Below are positions 8,171 to 17,106 of a stretch of DNA of 60,883 nucleotides, one piece after another. Source of the DNA: JACPHD01 sp964431805 (GTDB lineage: Bacteria > Patescibacteriota > Patescibacteriia > Patescibacteriales > GWC2-42-12); NCBI GenBank assembly GCA_964431805.1, contig CAYSKV010000006.1, positions 1-60,883 on the forward strand, written 5' to 3'. Numbering within the stretch: position 1 is the first letter of the stretch; the number at the start of each line of letters is the position of its first letter. The notes below the pieces were generated by a model that was given only the letters and a program-made list of their open reading frames with translations, made no database searches and was not told where the DNA came from. Both the position numbers and the translations under genes were made by a program.

Positions 8171-8209
8171 TATTTGGCTAATAATAAACATTTTATATTA
8201 TTTTAACCT

Positions 8210-9955
8210 ATGAAAACCTATGAACACTTGACATTATTTTTAGAGCATGATAGACTGATATTAAACTATATGAGAAAAGACATAAAAGAAAAACTCAAAG
8301 GAATGCCAGAGTTACTCTCCATCGGTCAGGTGGCAGAGATTTTTAGCATTCACCAAGATACTTTAAGAAACTGGGAAAAGGATGGCACCCTTGTCCCCCT
8401 TAGGGTTGGCCCACGTAAGGATCGCAAATATCGCCCACAAGATATTCAAGCCATCGTGGACAAAATGGGCAGTAAACTTACTTTACCTCAGCTTGAAGCT
8501 TTCCTTTGGAAGAGCGCCGATATTCTCCGAGGGAAAATCGACAGCTCTGATTATAAAAAATATATCTTCGGCCTATTATTTTATAAACGAATGAGTGATG
8601 TGTGGGATGAAGAATATGAGTCGGTAATGAAAGAATATAACGACAAGACAATTGCTGGCGCTGATTACAATCACCGCTTTCAAGTTCCAAAAGATTGCAA
8701 ATGGGCAGTTGTTACTGAACAAGCAGAAAGCATCGGTCAAAAGTTAAATGACATTTTTGAAAAGCTTGCTAATGCCAATAGTCCGAAGTTGGACAGAATT
8801 TTTGACGATCTTGATTTCTCAAATAGAGATCGTTTTCCGAACGAAACACTCCAAAGACTCATAAATCACTTTTCTCAATATAATTTTGGTAATACTTACA
8901 TTAGTTCAGACCTCTTAGGTGATGCATACGAATATCTTATCAAACAATTTGCGGCAGACGCAGGGAAAAAAGGCGGAGAATTCTACACGCCTCGTGAAGT
9001 TGAAAAAGTCATTATTGGAATTTTAAAGCCACATCAAAAAGACCATATTTATGATCCAACCGCTGGATCAGGAGGTTTCCTACTTGAGGCATATGACTAT
9101 CTAAAACAAAAATCTGGCGAAAAGATTGCCAAGACGCTTTATCTTTATGGTCAGGAATTAAACATCAGCACTTTTGCTATTGCAAAAATTAATATGTTTT
9201 TGCACGGTCTTGATAGCGCCGATATTCGACGTGGTGACACTATTGCAAATCCTCAATTTTTGACACAAAACGGCAATCTGCAAACATTCGACATCTGCGT
9301 AGCAAATCCGCCCTACTCAATTAAGGATTGGGAATCAGAAATTTTCAGAACAAATAAATATGGACGACTTGAGGGTTACGATATGCCTCCAGAAAAAAAT
9401 GCCGACTATGCTTTTGTTTTACATATCATTAAATCAATGAATGTAAACGGCCGGGCTGGCATCGTGCTTCCTCATGGCGTTCTGACCAGGCCTAACGCTG
9501 AAGCACGAATTCGTGAACAAATACTTAAGAATGATCTAATTGAAGCAGTCATTGCTTTACCACCAAAGCTTTTTTATGGCACAGGCATCCCAGCGGCTAT
9601 TTTAATTTTCAATAAAAACAAGCCTGAAAATAAGAAAAATAAGGTGTTGATTATTGATGCCGAGAAAGATTTTCTTGAGGGTAAAAATCAAAATTCCCTC
9701 CGACCGCAAGATATAAACAAAATCGTAAAAGCATACGATGGTTATTCTGATATTGAAAAATATGCTCGTATTGTTTCACTTAAAGAGATTGAAGATAAGG
9801 GATACAGCTTAAATATCCGTGATTTTATTGACTCATCCGAAGAAGATGAATTGATTGACGTTAAAACTGTAAGAAATGATATTATTTCTCTCAAAAAAGA
9901 TTTGGCGAAATCAGACGCATTGGTCGAGAGATACTTAGATGAACTGAATTATTAA
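8210..9955 (+). CDS. hsdM: Type I RM methyltransferase HsdM with N-terminal HTH
   Basis: This 581-residue modification subunit has, unusually, a MerR/excisionase-like helix-turn-helix at about residues 34-85 (LLSIGQVAEIFSIHQDTLRNW). The HsdM N-terminal helical bundle follows, then the N6-adenine methyltransferase with SAM motif DPTAGSGG (about 282) and catalytic NPPY (about 365). HsdM methylates the target with HsdS and is part of the HsdR2M2S nuclease. It is the first gene of a six-gene operon; the next gene starts 4 bp after the stop. The extra HTH could autoregulate the operon or alter DNA contact. The HsdM assignment is secure, the role of the HTH is inferred. Confidence 0.92.
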   Translation: MKTYEHLTLFLEHDRLILNYMRKDIKEKLKGMPELLSIGQVAEIFSIHQDTLRNWEKDGTLVPLRVGPRKDRKYRPQDIQAIVDKMGSKLTLPQLEAFLWKSADILRGKIDSSDYKKYIFGLLFYKRMSDVWDEEYESVMKEYNDKTIAGADYNHRFQVPKDCKWAVVTEQAESIGQKLNDIFEKLANANSPKLDRIFDDLDFSNRDRFPNETLQRLINHFSQYNFGNTYISSDLLGDAYEYLIKQFAADAGKKGGEFYTPREVEKVIIGILKPHQKDHIYDPTAGSGGFLLEAYDYLKQKSGEKIAKTLYLYGQELNISTFAIAKINMFLHGLDSADIRRGDTIANPQFLTQNGNLQTFDICVANPPYSIKDWESEIFRTNKYGRLEGYDMPPEKNADYAFVLHIIKSMNVNGRAGIVLPHGVLTRPNAEARIREQILKNDLIEAVIALPPKLFYGTGIPAAILIFNKNKPENKKNKVLIIDAEKDFLEGKNQNSLRPQDINKIVKAYDGYSDIEKYARIVSLKEIEDKGYSLNIRDFIDSSEEDELIDVKTVRNDIISLKKDLAKSDALVERYLDELNY

Positions 9956-9959
9956 AATT

Positions 9960-10832
9960 ATGAGTGTATCAACTAAATTTCAAAATTTTTGTTCAAACAT
10001 CCGCATAACAGCAAGTGTTGCTGGTGATATCTCTTATCGCTACAAAAGAATCACCAAACAACTTAACAAAGATTTTTGGGATACTGAATCAGATACATCA
10101 CATAGTTTATATGTTGGATCTTATGGCCGCGATACAGATATCCATGTTAGCGATATAGATGTATTATTTCAGTTACCATACTCTGTTTATGAAAGAATAA
10201 ATGGTCATTCGGGGAATGGTCAGTCAGCACTTCTTGCTGAAGTTCGAGACTCTTTAAGAAATACCTATAGCACCACTCATATAAGTAGTGATGGGCAGAT
10301 TATTGGAATTAAATTTGACGACGGCGTGAATTTTGAAATTTTACCTTGTTTTATAAATAAAGATGGAAGCTACACTTATCCAGATTCTAATAATGGTGGG
10401 AGTTGGAAAACTACAAATCCAAAACCTGAAATTGAGGAAATAAAAAAGACAAATGACTTATGTAATGGAAATTTAAAAAATCTTTGTAGAATGGCAAGGG
10501 CGTGGAAAGATAAATGGGATGTCCCCATGGGCGGCTTGCTAATTGATACATTAGCCTATCAATTTATAAAACAATGGGCTCACAGAAATGAATCATATTT
10601 ATATTATGATTATATGACTCGCGACTTTTTTGAATACTTAAAAAATCAGGACGAAAATAAAACCTATTGGTTAGCGGTTGGTAGCGGTCAATATGTTTAT
10701 AAAAAAGGCGATTTCCAATACAAGGCCTTACGTGGATTTAATATCTCAGAAGAAGCTATTGATTATGAGCAAAGGGAAATGCCAGCTTCGGCCAATGGCA
10801 AGTGGAGAGAAATTTATGGGACTAAATTTTAA
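9960..10832 (+). CDS. CD-NTase (SMODS nucleotidyltransferase), CBASS-like
   Basis: This 290-residue nucleotidyltransferase has the signature G53-S-Y-G-R-D-T ... S64-D65-I-D67 followed by a third acidic residue, E126, in FEILPCF. This is the pol-beta-like catalytic triad of cGAS/DncV-like enzymes. GSWKTTNPKPEIEEI downstream is also typical of the group. CD-NTases make cyclic or linear oligonucleotide second messengers when phage infection is sensed. The next gene, 4 bp away, encodes a SLATT membrane protein, the type of effector such signals activate. Both are embedded between hsdM and hsdS. The nucleotide product cannot be predicted from sequence. Confidence 0.9.
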   Translation: MSVSTKFQNFCSNIRITASVAGDISYRYKRITKQLNKDFWDTESDTSHSLYVGSYGRDTDIHVSDIDVLFQLPYSVYERINGHSGNGQSALLAEVRDSLRNTYSTTHISSDGQIIGIKFDDGVNFEILPCFINKDGSYTYPDSNNGGSWKTTNPKPEIEEIKKTNDLCNGNLKNLCRMARAWKDKWDVPMGGLLIDTLAYQFIKQWAHRNESYLYYDYMTRDFFEYLKNQDENKTYWLAVGSGQYVYKKGDFQYKALRGFNISEEAIDYEQREMPASANGKWREIYGTKF

Positions 10833-10836
10833 TTAT

Positions 10837-11409
10837 ATGGACATAAAAAACCTTTCAATTATCAGACAGTCATTTGCAAGTACAGTTTTTACACATAAAG
10901 TCCAAGAGGTTGCATCTGAAAACCAAGAAAAAAATGTATTTATTATTAAAATAATAAATATAATACTAGTTTCGATTGTTCTTATTTTATTAATTATTCA
11001 GGCCGCAAATCCAAATAATTTAATTTTTTCTTTTATCGGTGCTGGTATTACAGCTGCTGAGATTATATTTTTGATTATTCAGCTTTCTTTTAATTTTGAA
11101 CAGAAAGTGATAATGCACAAAAACTCGGCATTAAAATATATGGGTTTACGAGACGCTTACAGATCTCTTATTACTGATGTTATGAATGAAGCTATCCAGA
11201 CGAGTGAGATTGTTAGTCGAAGAGATTTATTGCAACGAGAATATCAAATAATTTCTGATTTAGCGCCCCAGACAGGAAATAAAGAATATGCAGAAGCACA
11301 AAAAAGATTAAATAAACGCGGAGTAGTCTCTGGAGAAGATTTTACATGGTCCGACGAAGAAATAGATTGGTTTTTACCAGAAAATTTAAGGCTAAAAAGA
11401 CCACAGTAG
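10837..11409 (+). CDS. SLATT-domain two-TM effector
   Basis: This 190-residue protein has two adjacent membrane helices (about residues 34-56 and 60-84) followed by a cytoplasmic helical region with EQKVIMHKNSALKYMGLRDAY. That is the layout of SLATT proteins (SMODS and SLOG associating two-TM effectors). They are inferred to form membrane pores or disrupt the membrane in response to nucleotide signals. ATG 10837 lies 4 bp after the CD-NTase stop. A longer ORF from 10678 only overlaps the CD-NTase and is rejected. Gene pairing plus topology make this a probable abortive-infection effector. Family assignment is by topology and context. Confidence 0.82.
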   Translation: MDIKNLSIIRQSFASTVFTHKVQEVASENQEKNVFIIKIINIILVSIVLILLIIQAANPNNLIFSFIGAGITAAEIIFLIIQLSFNFEQKVIMHKNSALKYMGLRDAYRSLITDVMNEAIQTSEIVSRRDLLQREYQIISDLAPQTGNKEYAEAQKRLNKRGVVSGEDFTWSDEEIDWFLPENLRLKRPQ

Positions 11410-11418
11410 TCCATTACT

Positions 11419-12549
11419 ATGAAAGTTAATTTATTACAAAATATTCCAAAAGATTGGGACATAAAGAAAATTAAAGATGTTCTCGACTTTGAGCAACCAA
11501 CAAAATATATAGTTGAAAGCTCAAGTTATACTCCTACTGGTGAAACAGCTGTTCTGACAGCTAATAAATCTTTTATTTTGGGTTATACAAACGAAACTGA
11601 GGGTGTATATACAGACACACCTGTAATTATTTTCGATGATTTTACTACTGACAGTAAATATGTTGATTTTCCTTTTAAAGTTAAGTCTTCGGCAATTAAA
11701 ATATTAAAAACAAAAAATACTGAAACTGAACTCAAATTTATCTATGAGTTAATGAAATTAATGAATTTTCAAATCGCAAATCATAAACGTCATTATATTT
11801 CGCAATACCAAGAACTATCTATTGTTGTTCCTCCTATTAAAGAACAGAAAAAGATTGCGGGTATCTTGTCGTCTATTGATGAGGAAATTAATATTATTGA
11901 AAATATTATAAATACGGACGAAAAATTAAAAACTGGTTTAATGCAGTCTTTGTTCGAGGGTAATTGGCCTTATAAAAAAATAAATGAAATAGCAACTGTT
12001 TTGACTGGAGGGACGCCAAGAACGTCAACAAAAGAATTTTGGAATGGATCAATTAATTGGATGTCTTCTGGTGAGGTTAATTTGCGAAGAGTTAAGAATA
12101 CAGAAAAGAAAATTACTCAAAAAGGACTCGAGGGATCCAATGCAACCATTTTACCAATAGGAACCGTTATGGTTGCTTTGGCTGGACAAGGTAAGACACG
12201 TGGGAAAGTGGCAATATTAGAAATAGAGACAACGTGCAATCAATCATTAGCCGGGATTATTACCGATAAAGAATCAGTTTTTAACGAATTTTTATTTTAT
12301 AACCTCGAAAATCGCTATCAGGAACTGAGAAATATTAGCGGTGGAGAGGGTCGTACAGGTTTAAATTTAAAGCTAATTAAAAACTTTAAAATACCAGTAC
12401 CACCCCTAAATTTACAAAAGAAAATTGCCACCGCTCTTGCTTCTATTGATGAAAGAATTACAAAAAATTTACTCTTAAAAGAAAATTTTTTAAGACTTAA
12501 GAAGGGATTAGTGTCGGATCTTTTGAGCGGAAAAGTCAGAACAAAATAA
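11419..12549 (+). CDS. hsdS: Type I RM specificity subunit HsdS
   Basis: This 376-residue protein has two target-recognition domains. The first starts IPKDWDIKKIKDVLDF; the second starts WPYKKINEIATVLTGGTPRT with the typical NWMSSGEVN. Each is followed by a conserved spacer helix, PPIKEQKKIAGILSSIDEE and PPLNLQKKIATALASIDE, the repeated region that measures the gap between half-sites. The length is normal. The two domains differ, so the recognised bipartite sequence should be asymmetric. It lies 9 bp after the SLATT gene and 4 bp before hsdR, the only reading order in which the CBASS-like pair interrupts hsdM-hsdS. Confidence 0.92.
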   Translation: MKVNLLQNIPKDWDIKKIKDVLDFEQPTKYIVESSSYTPTGETAVLTANKSFILGYTNETEGVYTDTPVIIFDDFTTDSKYVDFPFKVKSSAIKILKTKNTETELKFIYELMKLMNFQIANHKRHYISQYQELSIVVPPIKEQKKIAGILSSIDEEINIIENIINTDEKLKTGLMQSLFEGNWPYKKINEIATVLTGGTPRTSTKEFWNGSINWMSSGEVNLRRVKNTEKKITQKGLEGSNATILPIGTVMVALAGQGKTRGKVAILEIETTCNQSLAGIITDKESVFNEFLFYNLENRYQELRNISGGEGRTGLNLKLIKNFKIPVPPLNLQKKIATALASIDERITKNLLLKENFLRLKKGLVSDLLSGKVRTK

Positions 12550-12553
12550 TAAT

Positions 12554-15466
12554 ATGAAATTTAACGAACAATACACAATTGAATATCACATCATAAAATT
12601 CATACGAGAAAAACTCGGCTATGAATATATTCCTGCGGAAGAATTTTCTAAACTCCGTTCTTTTGAAACTGAGTATATTATCACTTCTCATCTTTTGGAA
12701 GCGGTAAAGAAAATTAACAATATTGACGATGCTGTAGCACAAAGCGTTGTGAGAGAAGTTAAAAAATCAGATACAAACGAAGCATCTCTACTCGCGATGC
12801 GAAATGGTATCAATTTGAAAGATCCAAATACTGGTAACTTCCGCGATTATAAGATTGTTGATTTTGATAATCCTGAAAATAATCATTTTGTCGTTACTAA
12901 TCAATTCTATTTTGAGGGAGCAACTGAAAACATCCGCCCTGATGTGATGATTTTCCTTAATGGCTTGCCGGTTTGTGATATAGAAGCTAAAAGTCCTACC
13001 GCTTCAAGTAGTGTCAGTTTTGAAAACGCCATTGATCAGTTAAAGAGATACGAGAAAGTCGCACCAAAGCTTTTCTTGCCTAACTGCCTTAATATCGCCA
13101 CCGATGGCCTTAAAACAGTCTACGGAGCAACTTATTCCCCAAAGCAGTACTTCCTTGCGTGGCGTGAAGATCCACAAGTGGAAAAGAAAACTTTTGAAGA
13201 CGAGCTTGATTCAACACTTTTCTTTTTACTTGATCAAAAGCAGATTCTTGACCTCATTAAAAACTTTATTGTTTTTGAAAAAAAGAAAGACGGAGTCACT
13301 AAGAAAATTACCAGATACCAACAATTTTACGCGGCCAATAAAATCGTGGCTCGCGTTCAAGATGGCGAGAGAAAGAAAGGTTTGATTTGGCATACTCAAG
13401 GATCTGGTAAGACTCTTACTATGTTTTTCACAGCTTGGAAACTTCGCTATAATCCCGAACTAAAAAATCCTAAGGTATTTATTTTGATTGATCGTATTGA
13501 TCTTGATGATCAAGTGTACGAAGAATTTGAAAGCTGGGGCGGACAAAATCTTGTAAGAGTTGAATCGCGCAAAGACCTTGAAAAGAAAATTAAAGGAGCT
13601 GATAGAGGTATCTTTATCTCAACTATTCAAAAATTCAGCGAGTTGGAAGAGATAGAAAATATTGATGGTAACGTTATTGTTCTTTCTGACGAAGCTCACC
13701 GAGACAATGAAGGTATATCAGCGATAAAGATGCGCAATGCTTTTAAAGATGCTTTCTTTTTCGGATTCACTGGAACGCCAATTGATAAATTAACGCTGAA
13801 TACTCATAGAAACTTTGGCGAAGAGGGTGAACGATATCTTGATTACTATTCAATCCAGCAAGCCATTGATGATGGCGCTACTTTACCAGTTACATACGAG
13901 GCTCGTCTTTCTAAATTCTTTATTGATGAGGAAAAAGTTGATCAGCAATTTAATGAACTCACTGTTGATTTGAATGACAAGCAAAAAGAACTGCTTACTA
14001 AAAAATACGGAAAGAAAGAGGCTCTTGTTAAATTGGATAAAAGAATGGAAGCGGTTGCTCAAGATATTATTGAGCACTACAAGCTTTATGTCTTACCAAA
14101 CGGATTCAAGGCACAGGTTGTTTGTTATGACCGCGAGGCTACGGCTAAATATAAACAGCTTTTTGATAAGCTGGTTCCAGCTGAATGGTCTGAGGTTGTC
14201 TATTCTCCTGGCGATCCAAATAGTGAAAGCGATGATCTTAAAAAATACAATACAAATAAACAGAAGCGAGAAAAAATTATTGAGCAGTTCAAAGATCCAA
14301 ATCATCCGCTTAAATTCTTACTTGTGTGCGACATGCTTTTGACTGGTTTTGATGCACCAGTTGAACAAGTAATGTATTTGGATAAACCGCTTCGCGATCA
14401 TAACCTACTTCAAGCAATCGCCCGTACAAACCGAGTATTCCCAAATAAAGGATGTGGAAAGATTATTGATTACTATGGTGTAACTAAAAATCTCTACGAC
14501 GCTCTTAATTTTGACGAGAGTGTAGTTGATAGTGCCATGGTAGATATCAACCGTCTTAAAGAAGAGTTCTCAAAAGTTATTGGCGAAATAATGGAATTAT
14601 TTGTCGGGGTTAATATCGAAGATCCATCAATAGATAACCTACGCCGATGTTTGAAGATATTTATTGAAAACCAGAGCAAACAGCAATACTTCAAGGATAA
14701 ATACAGCCGACTAAAGATGTTGTTTGAGATTCTTTCACCCGATCCATTCCTGATGGAATATCTACGCAAATTTGAGTGGATTACTAGTTTTTATTTGGCA
14801 TTCGTAAAAGAATTCCAAATTGACGACATAGACGCTTTTTCACTTGCTGAATATGGAGAGAAAATAAAGAGCTTGATTCAGCAGAAGATTGACTACGAGG
14901 GCATCACCAAAAACTTCCGAGAATTAAATATTCACGACTTAGCTACTTTAAACAAACTTGATAAACTTCCCGAAGAAGAGAAGGCTCTTAACCTTGAAAA
15001 AATGTTGAAGCGTGAGATTTCAATTAATATTGATACTCATCCGGCATTCAAGAAATTCAGCGAGCGACTTATCGCTATTCGTGTTGAATTTGAAAAGCAC
15101 CAGATTGATTTAGCAGAAAGAATAAAGCGCTACTATGAACTTCTAAACGATATAAAGACAAAGACCGAAGAAGCTAAAGAATTGGGCTACACTCTCCGCG
15201 AATACGGCCTATTTGTAATCTCTGATGAATTTATCAGCGAATCTGATAAGGATATTGTTAAGGAATTCGTAAAAGAAATGGCCGCACGACTTGAAGATGT
15301 TCTCGATGAAAACTGGCAAGATTCATCCAAGAGAGAAGAATTTTTGAAAGAAGCAAAACGAACTCTGCAAGAATTAATCCTCAAAGACTATAAGGATAAA
15401 ATAAAGGTTTCTGATTTCCACAAATATTTAAATAGATTGGTGGATGTGGTAATTAAGCGATTTTAA
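12554..15466 (+). CDS. hsdR: Type I RM restriction subunit HsdR
   Basis: This 970-residue motor nuclease has an N-terminal PD-(D/E)xK domain with RPDVMIFLNGLPVCDIEAK (catalytic E-x-K near residues 144-146). Two RecA-like helicase domains follow: Walker A HTQGSGKT (about 280), DEAH (about 378), FGFTGTPI, and a second lobe with DMLLTGFDAP and AIARTNRV. A helical C-terminal region docks to the methyltransferase core. Length and motifs are those of an intact enzyme that translocates and cuts unmodified DNA. It ends 2 bp before the YgjP-like gene. Confidence 0.94.
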   Translation: MKFNEQYTIEYHIIKFIREKLGYEYIPAEEFSKLRSFETEYIITSHLLEAVKKINNIDDAVAQSVVREVKKSDTNEASLLAMRNGINLKDPNTGNFRDYKIVDFDNPENNHFVVTNQFYFEGATENIRPDVMIFLNGLPVCDIEAKSPTASSSVSFENAIDQLKRYEKVAPKLFLPNCLNIATDGLKTVYGATYSPKQYFLAWREDPQVEKKTFEDELDSTLFFLLDQKQILDLIKNFIVFEKKKDGVTKKITRYQQFYAANKIVARVQDGERKKGLIWHTQGSGKTLTMFFTAWKLRYNPELKNPKVFILIDRIDLDDQVYEEFESWGGQNLVRVESRKDLEKKIKGADRGIFISTIQKFSELEEIENIDGNVIVLSDEAHRDNEGISAIKMRNAFKDAFFFGFTGTPIDKLTLNTHRNFGEEGERYLDYYSIQQAIDDGATLPVTYEARLSKFFIDEEKVDQQFNELTVDLNDKQKELLTKKYGKKEALVKLDKRMEAVAQDIIEHYKLYVLPNGFKAQVVCYDREATAKYKQLFDKLVPAEWSEVVYSPGDPNSESDDLKKYNTNKQKREKIIEQFKDPNHPLKFLLVCDMLLTGFDAPVEQVMYLDKPLRDHNLLQAIARTNRVFPNKGCGKIIDYYGVTKNLYDALNFDESVVDSAMVDINRLKEEFSKVIGEIMELFVGVNIEDPSIDNLRRCLKIFIENQSKQQYFKDKYSRLKMLFEILSPDPFLMEYLRKFEWITSFYLAFVKEFQIDDIDAFSLAEYGEKIKSLIQQKIDYEGITKNFRELNIHDLATLNKLDKLPEEEKALNLEKMLKREISINIDTHPAFKKFSERLIAIRVEFEKHQIDLAERIKRYYELLNDIKTKTEEAKELGYTLREYGLFVISDEFISESDKDIVKEFVKEMAARLEDVLDENWQDSSKREEFLKEAKRTLQELILKDYKDKIKVSDFHKYLNRLVDVVIKRF

Positions 15467-15468
15467 TT

Positions 15469-16035
15469 ATGAAAAGAAAAATCGAGCTACATAAAAAGAA
15501 AGTCGAATACACCCTAAAGGTGAGCAAGCGAGCTCGAAGAATGAGACTGGCTATCTATTGCGATGGCAACTTTGTGGTCACCGCGCCGCGAAATATGAGT
15601 GAGAATATTGTTGAACAATTCATAATCAGAAAATCGCAGTGGATACTTGATAAATTAGAATATTTTAAAAGCATCTCTGGACGGATATTTTTAAGAGGTA
15701 CTAAAAAAGATTATAAGGAATACAAAGACCGAGCCCTTGATTTAGTACAAAAACGGATTGAGTATTTTAATAAAACTTACAGTTTTAGATTTAATAAGAT
15801 AAATATTAAAAATCAAAAAACTCGCTGGGGAAGTTGTTCAAAAAAAGGAAATCTCAATTTTAACTACAAAATTGCCATGCTACCTGAAAAATTAGCTGAT
15901 TATATTATTGCTCATGAGCTTTGCCATTTAAAAGAATTTAATCATTCACAAAAGTTTTGGAATTTGGTCGCAAAAATGATGCCAGACTATCAAAATTTAA
16001 AAAATGAGTTAAAAAAGGGAGGACTAAAATATTAA
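15469..16035 (+). CDS. YgjP-like (DUF45) zinc metalloprotease
   Basis: This 188-residue protein has the family motif TRWGSCS (about residue 120) and the zinc-binding HELCHLKEFNH (about 149-159). A distal acidic helix follows. This is the YgjP/SprT-like M48-related fold. Members of this family are often found directly downstream of hsdR, although their role in restriction is not established. It is the last gene of the operon (2 bp gap) and is followed by a convergent terminator. Both histidines and the catalytic glutamate are present, so it is likely active. Confidence 0.85.
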   Translation: MKRKIELHKKKVEYTLKVSKRARRMRLAIYCDGNFVVTAPRNMSENIVEQFIIRKSQWILDKLEYFKSISGRIFLRGTKKDYKEYKDRALDLVQKRIEYFNKTYSFRFNKINIKNQKTRWGSCSKKGNLNFNYKIAMLPEKLADYIIAHELCHLKEFNHSQKFWNLVAKMMPDYQNLKNELKKGGLKY

Positions 16036-16116
16036 TAATTTACTATGCGGCGCAGAGATTTATATTTTGATAAAAAATAATATTGAAAATTAAGATTTAT
16101 ATTATAAATCAAACAT

Positions 16117-16142
16117 AAAAGCCCCGTGAAAACGGGGCTTTC
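16117..16142. terminator. Bidirectional terminator
   Basis: AAAAGCCCCGT GAAA ACGGGGCTTT between the end of the defence operon (+) and the 3' end of tRNA-Asp (-). Confidence 0.8.
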
Positions 16143-16169
16143 GGGTCTGCCGATAATAAGTTTTAGATG

Positions 16170-16243
16170 CGGGACGGACGGGACTCGGACCCGCGACCTC
16201 TGCCGTGACAGGGCAGCGCTCTAACCAACTGAGCTACCGTCCC
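16170..16243 (-). tRNA. tRNA-Asp (GTC)
   Basis: Full cloverleaf: acceptor GGGACGG/CCGTCCC, anticodon stem CTGCC/GGCAG around CTGTCAC (anticodon GTC), T-arm GGGTCCGAGTCCC. CCA is not encoded. It forms the right border of the accessory island. Confidence 0.95.
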
Positions 16244-16320
16244 AAATTATATTTTTATAACAAAAAGTCTCTAAACGAGACTAAAATTATCCTAACAAAT
16301 TAAGTGTTTTAAGTCAATCT

Positions 16321-17097
16321 CTATAATTTTTTTCTTTGCCTTGAAGCTTCAAACAAAATTATAGCTGTACTAACCGAAACGTTCAATGAGTCAATTTTCC
16401 CTCTCATCTTTATTTTTATCTTTTCGTCAGCCGTCTTAAGCCATTCATCGCTTAAACCTTTATCCTCGGCGCCCATAGCAATGGCGCAACCAACTTTGTA
16501 ATTAATTTCCGTATATTCTTTTTTTGTGTTCGGCGTAGTGGCAAATATTTTTATTTTATTAAGTTTACAAAATTCAACTGTCTCGCTGATTGAACTTAAA
16601 ACCGTCGGTACAGTAAAAACCGTGCCTTGACTGGCGCGAATAACATTTGGATTATAAATATCAGTTTTAGGATCATTAATAATAACCGCATCAACTCCCA
16701 CTGCATCTGCCGTTCTTAAAATCGCGCCTAAATTCCCCGGTTTTTCTACCGCTTCTAAAACAATAATTAATGGCTTCGCGCTTAATTTTATATTTTTTAA
16801 TTTTTCTTGTCTGGTTTTTGCCACGGCTAAAAATCCATCCGGATTTTCTCGATAAGCTATTTTGTCAAAAATTTTTTTTGAAACTTCAATTATTTTTTCT
16901 TCCTCGAACCCTAGCTCTTGTTTTATATAGTCCTGACAATAAAATAAATTTTCTATTTCAACCCCGCCTTTTAGCGCTAAATTTATTTCGCGCCAGCCTT
17001 CAATTAAAAACAAACCTTGCTGTTTTCGCTCTCGACTGGTCTCGCGCAACTTAACAAGGTTTTTAATTTTTTCATTCTGCACACTTTCTATAATCAT
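16321..17097 (-). CDS. TrmH/SpoU-family RNA 2'-O-methyltransferase
   Basis: This 258-residue protein has an N-terminal substrate-binding domain (VKLRETSRERKQQGLFLIEG) and a C-terminal SPOUT knot. The motifs are EKPGNLGAILRTADAVGVDAVI, AIAMGAEDKGLSDEW and DSLNVSVSTAIILFEA, the three SpoU motifs. Such enzymes methylate ribose in rRNA or tRNA; the exact target cannot be read from sequence. The gene ends close to tRNA-Asp and follows the SdpI-like gene by 9 bp on the same strand, so the two may be cotranscribed. Confidence 0.9.
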   Translation of the reverse strand: MIIESVQNEKIKNLVKLRETSRERKQQGLFLIEGWREINLALKGGVEIENLFYCQDYIKQELGFEEEKIIEVSKKIFDKIAYRENPDGFLAVAKTRQEKLKNIKLSAKPLIIVLEAVEKPGNLGAILRTADAVGVDAVIINDPKTDIYNPNVIRASQGTVFTVPTVLSSISETVEFCKLNKIKIFATTPNTKKEYTEINYKVGCAIAMGAEDKGLSDEWLKTADEKIKIKMRGKIDSLNVSVSTAIILFEASRQRKKL

Positions 17098-17106
17098 ATT
17101 AAATAA

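Noticed and set aside
1013..8209. attL/attR direct repeats for the serine recombinase
   Set aside because: Short similarities such as TATTTGGC near 1980 and 8170 are too weak and too AT-rich to support attachment sites.
10678..10836. 53-codon N-terminal extension of the SLATT ORF
   Set aside because: It lies inside the CD-NTase gene in another frame. ATG 10837, 4 bp after the CD-NTase stop, fits the operon spacing.
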